From the NCBI GenBank assembly GCA_963802915.1, contig CAWDKQ010000009.1:496001-560000 (forward strand): a stretch of DNA of 64,000 bases. The letters run 5' to 3'. The number at the start of each line of letters is the position of its first letter. Positions within the stretch are counted from its first letter, which is position 1. Under the pieces are notes generated by a model. The model worked only from the letters and a program-made list of their open reading frames with translations. It had not been told where the DNA came from and made no database searches. This document shows, in pieces, positions 58,544 through 64,000 of this stretch. Source of the stretch: JAICMB01 sp963802915 (lineage in GTDB: Bacteria; Acidobacteriota; Terriglobia; Bryobacterales; Bryobacteraceae). Both the position numbers and the translations under genes were made by a program.

Positions 58544-59452
58544 ATGTCCATTCGACCAATTAAGCGGCTTATCAAATCCAAGCCTACGCTCGAAGGCGCC
58601 GGCGTACATCTTCGCCGCGCTTTCGGATTCGGCAACACGTCCGAGTTCGACCCGTTCCTTCTTCTCGACGATTTCCGCAACGACGTCCCGGAGGATTATC
58701 TGGCCGGGTTTCCGTGGCACCCTCATCGCGGAATCGAGACGATCACGTATGTCCTGGCGGGAACAGTGGAGCACGGCGACAGTATCGGCAACCGCGGCGC
58801 AATTGCGTCGGGCGACGTTCAATGGATGACGGCGGGCAGCGGCATCATCCACCAGGAGATGCCCAAAGGAGATTCTACTGGCCGAATGCATGGTTTCCAG
58901 TTATGGGGCAATCTTCCGTCGTCAATGAAAATGACGTCACCGCGTTATCAGGAGGTGAAGGCGAAGGACATACCGGAAATTACGGATGACGACGGCACCC
59001 ACGTTCGGATCGTCGCGGGAAACTTCTGGGGGAAAACGGGGCCGGTGGATGGAGTCGCCGCGGAACCGGTTTATCTGGATGTGTCCGTGGCTCCGGGACG
59101 GAGGAAAACTCTACCGGTGGAGACAACGCGTCACGCGTTTGCTTATGTGTTTGCAGGTGGTGGGAAGTTCTGCAACGCGTCGGGTCCGCTAGCTGTTCCA
59201 ACGGAGGGAGTTGGATGGCTGGATACGACGCCGCCTTCGGAGGCGGACAATCGCTCGCTGGTTCTCTTCGATCGAGGCGATGAAGTCGAGGTGCAGGCCG
59301 GCGAGGAAGGAATCCGGTTCCTCCTAGTCTCGGGCAAGCCACTGGAAGAGCCAGTAGCCTGGTACGGCCCGATAGTGATGAACACCCAAGGGGAGCTCCG
59401 GCAGGCATTCGAAGAATTGGAAAAGGGGACTTTCCTGAAAGTCAGCCGCTAG
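58544..59452 (+). CDS. Pirin-family protein (bicupin)
   Basis: 302 residues; AGAGGAGA precedes the ATG. The N-terminal cupin has the pirin metal site: PWHPHRGIETITYVL (two His), TAGSGIIHQEMP (His, Glu). HGFQLWGNLP continues the fold. The C-terminal cupin lacks these ligands, as usual. Bacterial pirins include quercetin 2,3-dioxygenase-like enzymes and redox-linked binding proteins. The 4-base overlap of its end with the convergent amidase gene stop is a tight 3' junction. A specific function cannot be given. Confidence 0.9.
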   Translation: MSIRPIKRLIKSKPTLEGAGVHLRRAFGFGNTSEFDPFLLLDDFRNDVPEDYLAGFPWHPHRGIETITYVLAGTVEHGDSIGNRGAIASGDVQWMTAGSGIIHQEMPKGDSTGRMHGFQLWGNLPSSMKMTSPRYQEVKAKDIPEITDDDGTHVRIVAGNFWGKTGPVDGVAAEPVYLDVSVAPGRRKTLPVETTRHAFAYVFAGGGKFCNASGPLAVPTEGVGWLDTTPPSEADNRSLVLFDRGDEVEVQAGEEGIRFLLVSGKPLEEPVAWYGPIVMNTQGELRQAFEELEKGTFLKVSR

Positions 59453-60243
59453 CACTCTACTGATTTGTAGCGGCCGGCGAGTAAACCCGTAGCCTCGCTA
59501 ATGTCGATGTCCGCAATGAGCAACCCTTCTTTGCCATACGGTTGGTAGCTGAGCAGCGTCCCGTCCGGCCGAGCAATTGCCGATGTGGTCGGCGACCCGG
59601 CGCTTGCGACGTTCACGGTTGCGACATAGCAGGTGTTCTCAGCAGCGCGACACAAAATCGCTTTCTCGTGAAATGTATTCGCAGGATCGGCGAAAGTCGT
59701 AGGCACATAGCCTCCGGGCTCGGCTTCGTGGAAATGCGGGTGGAACACGATGTGCGCGCCACGCCGCGCGGCCCAGCGGACTGTTTCCGGATACCGCCAA
59801 CCCTCATGACAGATCGCGATGCCGAATGTCAGCGGACCAGTCTGAAAAATCCGACGGCCGGAACCGAAAGAATAGGTGCCTTCCTCGGATGGGTCGAGTT
59901 GAACTTTATCTTGGAAACCGGCAAGAGTTCCATCTCGATTAATCACCAGAGCTGTTGCCAACAAGGCATTGTCGACGACGCGCTCTGTTCCGAGAACGAC
60001 CGCCAGGTTTGCCTTCGCCGCGGCTGAAGCAGCAAGGTTCCAGGCTCGTTCGAGAAATACCGGATCGGGAGGTGGAATCGACTTGCCCTTTCCCCTGTAA
60101 CCTGGAATGAAGCATTCCGGGAAGCAGACGATGTCGGAGCGTTCGGTGGATGCCTGGTCGATAGCTTGTACGGCTAATGTGACCGACTCATCCGGCGTTG
60201 CCGGGAACCGGATATTGGCGAGCGCAATACGAACTGTCGTCAT
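59449..60243 (-). CDS. Carbon-nitrogen hydrolase (nitrilase superfamily)
   Basis: 264 residues from the ATG at 60243. The nitrilase triad is complete: Glu43 in CFPECF, Lys113 in QDKVQLDPSEEG and Cys145 in AICHEGWRYPE. The sequence around the Cys (ICHEGWR) is the amidase/carbamoylase-like form. The enzyme is cytosolic and would hydrolyse a small amide or N-carbamoyl compound. It is transcribed in the same direction as the cytochrome c/copper-monooxygenase gene, 36 bases downstream of it, and may share its transcript with msrA. Substrate unknown. Confidence 0.9.
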   Translation of the reverse strand: MTTVRIALANIRFPATPDESVTLAVQAIDQASTERSDIVCFPECFIPGYRGKGKSIPPPDPVFLERAWNLAASAAAKANLAVVLGTERVVDNALLATALVINRDGTLAGFQDKVQLDPSEEGTYSFGSGRRIFQTGPLTFGIAICHEGWRYPETVRWAARRGAHIVFHPHFHEAEPGGYVPTTFADPANTFHEKAILCRAAENTCYVATVNVASAGSPTTSAIARPDGTLLSYQPYGKEGLLIADIDISEATGLLAGRYKSVEC

Positions 60244-60279
60244 TCGGATTCTCAATTTTATCGTTGCGCGATAAGTGAT

Positions 60280-62259
60280 TCACTGAGATTGGGGGATCTT
60301 CGATCCTGCCTCTTTGCGCTTGGAGACCCCGTCCTTCTTGGCTTGCGCAACCGATTTGACTTGAGCACTGATTCCGGGTGTGGCGAGCGCCTTCTCGAAC
60401 GAATCCGAAGCATCGTCCAGCCTGCCCAGTTCCTCGTAAACCTGCCCCAACCGGACCCATATAACGGCGTCCGGCGTGGCGGCCAGCGAGATCGCTTGTT
60501 TGAAGTTATCGACTGCTTCGTCCAACTTACCGCGCAAATTCGCCGCCTGACCGATGGCATCGTATGCCTGGGACTGAAGATCCTTGTTCGCAGCCTCACC
60601 CTGATCGCCCGTGACGGGATTCATTCTCGCGGCGTCCAAACCAGCTTTGGCGTATTTGTCTATCCGCGCGAGTTTCTCAGCTTTATCGAGGTCAAACGCG
60701 CGTGTATGACGCGCCGTTTCTTCAGCTAATGTGACCAGGGCGAACGCGTTCCTCGGGTCGGCATTGAGAAGTCGATCGCCGTAAGAGATCACTTGTGCGA
60801 AGTCGTCCTTGAGCTGCTCAATACGCATCGCATTTTGCAGGAGAGCGATCTTGAATTCCGTATCCGGGAAGTTAATCAGAACGTTTTCGATCGCTTGGAT
60901 CTGCTGATCGGGAGTCTGGGCGTCCTGAACTGCCTGCAGAGCACGCAATTCCGGCTCCGATTTGACGCGCGGCTTGGGAGCCTTGCTCGGCGCGGCAGTC
61001 AGTTCCTTGGGCGGCACGTTGACATCGAAAGCCACGGAGAAGAACCCGATCATCATTTCGTCCGAACTCTGGTCGCCCCAACTCACGTCCCTGGTCGAAT
61101 CGGGATTGTTCGGATTATTTGCCGAATTGTCGAAGTGCGCCGTACATTCGATTCTGGTGCCTTTAGGTAGAACAATCGGTTTCACGGGCGTGTAGCCAAT
61201 CTGCCAGGCAAGGCTATAGTTCGTGACGCGTAGCAGCGTTTCCTTCTTACCATCGGGATAAATTGCGCGGAATTCGAAGTCCTTCCCACGCCAATGCATG
61301 TGTGGTTGCATGCCGATCAATTCCACCTGCGTTCCCAAATTGAAAACCGAGTCAACCCTGTAGTTTGGATCCCCCGCGGGATTCTTGAAGTCGGCGTTGT
61401 ATGCGGCCAGCCCTGCCACACGCTGCTTGGGAGGTTCTTTTGCGAAAACCAGGCCGATCCGGCTGCGATCCGTGCCGGGCTTGCCGTTGGTGGTGTAGTG
61501 CATCTGGAACACGATGTCGGAACCGGCTTTAATCAAAATCGCTTGCCCCGCGGCGAGTTGCATAGGGAGCGAGCCAGGCGCATAACCGGCAATGGACTCC
61601 CCAGGCAATCCTTCTTCTTCCTTCTTCCTTTTGTGCTTCTTTGTATCGGGGGCATAGGGCACACCGGGCTTGGCGTCTTTCAGCCACTTCGAACCCGGCT
61701 CTCGAGTAAACACCACGATGTGGTGAACCAGAGCGGAATTGCCCGGACGTACTTCTGCGAATTGCACCCAACGATCTTCGGTAATCCCCGAAGGAACCAC
61801 AATATGCTGCAACTCGAGGGTTCCCGATGACGGAACATGAAATGCGTTCGGCATCTCAATCACGACGTCCGGCTTCGGAATCCGCCAGCCTTCGGTAAAT
61901 TGCAGCGGCGGCGGAGCCTCCTTAGGATCGCCTTCCGGTGCTCCCGTGTCCGCCCAAGCAACTAAGTTCGAGATGTCTTTGGGGGAAAGCGACCGGTCAT
62001 TGGAAAACTCTCCATAGTGTGGATCGGCAAACCACGGCGGCATCTTCCGGCGCAGGACAGCTTCTTTGATGGCTTTGGCCCATGGTCGCGCCTGTTCATA
62101 GGTGAGCAAGGGAAACGGAGCGGCCTCGCCGGGGCGATGGCATTCCTGGCAGCTCTTCTCAAGGATAGGTAAAACATCCTTGGAAAAAGTCACCGGCGGC
62201 GCGTTTGTTGCGCCCTTCAAAGCGAGAGGAAAGACGAGCCCGATGAGTACGAACCGCAT
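60280..62259 (-). CDS. Cytochrome c-copper type II monooxygenase-TPR fusion, exported
   Basis: 659 residues with a signal peptide (~15-18). A c-type haem site Cys37-Gln-Glu-Cys40-His41 opens the mature protein, with Met73 (KMPPWF) a candidate distal ligand. Next is a domain resembling the copper type II ascorbate-dependent monooxygenases (PHM/DBH): paired His179-His180 in LVHHIVVF, His254 in FQMHYTTNG, His320 and His322 in QPHMHWRGK. A proline/lysine linker (~425-450) leads to TPR-like helices (~460-640, ALATPGISAQ end). The haem could deliver electrons to copper instead of ascorbate. The ATG overlaps the msrA stop by one base (TAATG). Domains are clear; substrate is unknown. Confidence 0.85.
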   Translation of the reverse strand: MRFVLIGLVFPLALKGATNAPPVTFSKDVLPILEKSCQECHRPGEAAPFPLLTYEQARPWAKAIKEAVLRRKMPPWFADPHYGEFSNDRSLSPKDISNLVAWADTGAPEGDPKEAPPPLQFTEGWRIPKPDVVIEMPNAFHVPSSGTLELQHIVVPSGITEDRWVQFAEVRPGNSALVHHIVVFTREPGSKWLKDAKPGVPYAPDTKKHKRKKEEEGLPGESIAGYAPGSLPMQLAAGQAILIKAGSDIVFQMHYTTNGKPGTDRSRIGLVFAKEPPKQRVAGLAAYNADFKNPAGDPNYRVDSVFNLGTQVELIGMQPHMHWRGKDFEFRAIYPDGKKETLLRVTNYSLAWQIGYTPVKPIVLPKGTRIECTAHFDNSANNPNNPDSTRDVSWGDQSSDEMMIGFFSVAFDVNVPPKELTAAPSKAPKPRVKSEPELRALQAVQDAQTPDQQIQAIENVLINFPDTEFKIALLQNAMRIEQLKDDFAQVISYGDRLLNADPRNAFALVTLAEETARHTRAFDLDKAEKLARIDKYAKAGLDAARMNPVTGDQGEAANKDLQSQAYDAIGQAANLRGKLDEAVDNFKQAISLAATPDAVIWVRLGQVYEELGRLDDASDSFEKALATPGISAQVKSVAQAKKDGVSKRKEAGSKIPQSQ

Positions 62260-62909
62260 TACTTGTACAGCTCAGGAAACCGTTCCTTCAAGGCAGCCAG
62301 CTTGGGAAGATCGTTTTCCAAAACATAAGGATTATTCGGATGGCGGTCGCTGTAGTGCTGCAGAAAATCTTCGGCGGGATAGAACCCACTGAGCGGTTCC
62401 ACGCGGGTTACGATCTTTTTTCCGAAGACGCGCGCCGCGTTGAGTTGCCGTATGTACCCTTCGGCGACATTCTTCTGCTCATCGCTGGCGTAAAAGATCA
62501 TCGAGCGATACTGGGTTCCGCTATCCGGTCCTTGCCGATTCAATTGCGTCGGGTCGTGGACTACCGAGAAAAATACTTTCAGTAACTGGCCATAAGTAAT
62601 CTGCGCTGGATCGTAGGTTATCTGCACGGATTCGGCATGACCGGTCCGTCCTTGTTCAACCAGGTTGGAGTGCGCCGTCTTTTCAGAGCCGCCGGAATAG
62701 CCCGATACAACGGCGCTTACTCCTTTCACGTGCTCGAAGACTTCTTCCACCCCCCAAAAGCAGCCGCCAGCAAGCACCGCGGTTTCCGATTTTGAAGCGT
62801 GCGCCGTCTCGTCGACCGCCGGACTCGGGAACGTTGCAGCGGCAATCGACGTACACGTCGCCACACAGATCACCCGACAAATCTTCAGAGAATTGCTCGA
62901 CGCGCGCAT
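62259..62909 (-). CDS. msrA: Peptide-methionine (S)-S-oxide reductase, exported form
   Basis: 216 residues, with a ~40-residue N-terminal extension containing a hydrophobic signal-like stretch (ICVATCTSIAAATF), so a periplasmic MsrA is likely. The catalytic Cys50 is in GGCFWGVEEVF. GYSGGSEKTAHSNL and GHAESVQITYDP are typical. It repairs methionine sulfoxide in oxidised proteins and needs an external reductant; no MsrB or thioredoxin is next to it. Its stop and the start of the haem/copper monooxygenase share one base, so the two are co-translated, suggesting repair of methionines oxidised by or near that enzyme. Confidence 0.93.
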   Translation of the reverse strand: MRASSNSLKICRVICVATCTSIAAATFPSPAVDETAHASKSETAVLAGGCFWGVEEVFEHVKGVSAVVSGYSGGSEKTAHSNLVEQGRTGHAESVQITYDPAQITYGQLLKVFFSVVHDPTQLNRQGPDSGTQYRSMIFYASDEQKNVAEGYIRQLNAARVFGKKIVTRVEPLSGFYPAEDFLQHYSDRHPNNPYVLENDLPKLAALKERFPELYK

Positions 62910-62929
62910 ACTCCTTCATGTTCGCTGGG

Positions 62930-62980
62930 AAAGTGGTCTGGGACAATAACCACCTTGGCGGTTTTCGTTATGACCACTAT
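62930..62980. promoter_or_regulatory. GTGGT-type repeats in the msrA/MocR divergent region
   Basis: AAAGTGGTCT (62930-62939) on the plus strand and, on the minus strand, ATAGTGGTCAT (62980-62970) and AAGGTGGTTAT (62956-62946) give three copies of a GTGGT core in 51 bases. The last copy ends 9 bases before the MocR-type ATG. From memory, a similar AAAGTGG-type motif is bound by PdxR-like MocR proteins, so these are candidate autoregulatory sites. Confidence 0.55.
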
Positions 62981-62989
62981 GATGGAAAT

Positions 62990-64000
62990 ATGAAGAAGAT
63001 ACCCGGTGGTTTCTCGCCGGTGATCGCGGTGGACCGAAACGCCGCGAAGCCGCTGCACCGGCAGATCTACGAGGGGTTCCGAGCAAAGATTATTGGCCGT
63101 AGTTTGCAGGCCGGGCAGCAGATTCCGTCCACGCGGGCTCTCGCCGCCGAACTCGGCATTTCCCGCATACCTATCCTCGATGCCTACTCGCAGCTTCTCG
63201 CTGAAGGCTACTTCGAAAGCCGGGTGGGAGCAGGAACGTTCGTGTCCGTTTCCTTGCCGGAGCAAATGACCTGTTGTGACGATCCGGGCATTCATCCGGA
63301 GGACGCCCAACCGGGGCCTCGCGTGATTTCGCGAGCGTCCCAGTCACTTGCCGGCCAAGAGAGCGCTCCATGGACTTACGGGTCCGGAGCCTTCCGAGTC
63401 GGGCAGATGGCGTTTGATCATTTTCCTTTTAAAGCATGGTCGAATCTTGTGACGCGTCATGCCCGAAAAGTGCGGGCCAGTTCCTTGAATTACAGCGATC
63501 CCATGGGTTTCAGGAAGTTTCGCGAGACGCTCGCTGCTTATGTACGTACTTCACGGGCCGTCCACTGCGATGCAAGTCAAATCATGATTGTCAGCGGTTC
63601 CCAGCAGGCGCTGGATCTTTCGGCGCGCGTTTTGCTTGACCCCAGCAGTCCGGTTTGGATCGAGGAACCTGGATACGAGTTGATGCGGCAAGCTCTGACG
63701 CTGGCAGGTTGTCAGCTCATCCCCGTTCCCGTAGACGCGGAAGGTATGAATGTCGCGGCCGGTATCAAACGGAGCCGGGACGCGCGCGCAGCTTATGTTA
63801 CGCCGTCTCATCAGTATCCGCTCGGCGTAACCATGAGCGCTTCGCGACGATTCCAGCTGCTCGATTGGGCGCACAACACGGGCGCCTGGATCGTTGAGGA
63901 CGATTACGACAGCGAGTATCGCTACGAAAGCATGCCGATCGCATCCCTGCAAGGGCTCGACCGCGGCTCCCGGGTTATTTACATCGGAACGTTCAGTAAG
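62990..64000 (+). CDS. MocR/PdxR-type GntR regulator with aminotransferase domain, 3' end outside window
   Basis: 337 codons are visible from the ATG at 62990 to the right edge. The N-terminal GntR winged helix (~18-85) shows PLHRQIYEGFRAKI, IPSTRALAAELGISR and GYFESRVGAGTFV. After a linker (~90-120) comes a fold-type I aminotransferase domain: NYSDPMGFRKFRETLAAY, VSGSQQALDLSARVLLD, EEPGYELMR and VEDDYDSEYRY. The window ends at GTFSK, whose Lys would bind PLP. MocR proteins sense PLP or amino acid/GABA-like ligands. It is divergent from msrA with 80 bases between, and its own probable sites lie there. The regulated gene may be beyond the window. Confidence 0.92.
   Translation, partial: MKKIPGGFSPVIAVDRNAAKPLHRQIYEGFRAKIIGRSLQAGQQIPSTRALAAELGISRIPILDAYSQLLAEGYFESRVGAGTFVSVSLPEQMTCCDDPGIHPEDAQPGPRVISRASQSLAGQESAPWTYGSGAFRVGQMAFDHFPFKAWSNLVTRHARKVRASSLNYSDPMGFRKFRETLAAYVRTSRAVHCDASQIMIVSGSQQALDLSARVLLDPSSPVWIEEPGYELMRQALTLAGCQLIPVPVDAEGMNVAAGIKRSRDARAAYVTPSHQYPLGVTMSASRRFQLLDWAHNTGAWIVEDDYDSEYRYESMPIASLQGLDRGSRVIYIGTFSK

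Noticed and set aside
1..64000. CRISPR arrays, tRNA or rRNA genes, integrated phage
   Set aside because: No regularly spaced repeats, no cloverleaf-like segments noticed, and no phage structural, integrase or cas genes among the open frames.

Overview
The window looks like chromosomal DNA from an Acidobacteriota bacterium of the Solibacter/Bryobacter type. This is inferred from family content, not from a marker gene. The signs are an Oar-like TonB-dependent receptor with an N-terminal carboxypeptidase-regulatory domain, a duplicated FtsX-type orphan permease, four Gfo/Idh/MocA oxidoreductases with Tat-like leaders, a cytochrome c/copper-monooxygenase/TPR fusion and many exported sugar-active enzymes. 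Coding density is high. I saw no rRNA, tRNA, CRISPR array, phage or intact insertion sequence. Two genes are cut by the window ends: a GH9 enzyme at the left and a MocR-type regulator at the right.

Layout. 1-5714: a partial GH9 glycoside hydrolase, an IS3-type transposase remnant, and a stand-alone adenylation-carrier-thioesterase protein. 5823-16830: a sugar-degradation block. It has two convergent Gfo/Idh/MocA genes and then, on the minus strand, GH30, polysaccharide deacetylase, a DegT-type aminotransferase, a TonB-dependent receptor and a ceramidase-like hydrolase. 16859-23648: a minus-strand run of overlapping genes headed by a PocR-AraC regulator (beta-lactamase-like hydrolase, two amidohydrolases, alpha/beta hydrolase). 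23785-28383: a LacI-type regulator with palindromic operator sites, a GH42-like exported enzyme and a hexuronate-type MFS transporter, forming a plausible self-contained regulon.

28428-35619 is the most unusual part. A minus-strand operon encodes a DUF2235 alpha/beta hydrolase, a large haem peroxidase/dioxygenase with a cyclooxygenase-type Tyr-x-x-His, and an aldonolactone-oxidase-like flavoprotein. Divergent to it is a TIR-domain protein with an unrecognised C-terminal half. A direct repeat with 22-bp period lies between them. I read this as a possible lipid-oxidation or oxidant-producing system, perhaps linked to stress or defence. That is inference.

35699-49402: a sugar-porter/GH2 pair, the duplicated permease, an M28 carboxypeptidase, an S9 peptidase, and an SDR-RidA-MDR operon in which the SDR and the RidA protein have each lost a signature catalytic residue. 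49406-53373: glycogen phosphorylase behind a Crp-type regulator, and a receiver-like protein with Glu at the phospho-acceptor position. 53479-64000: two tandem Gfo/Idh/MocA genes, penicillin-acylase-type hydrolase, pirin, nitrilase-family amidase, the cytochrome c/copper monooxygenase coupled to msrA, and a divergent MocR regulator whose intergenic region carries GTGGT-type repeats.
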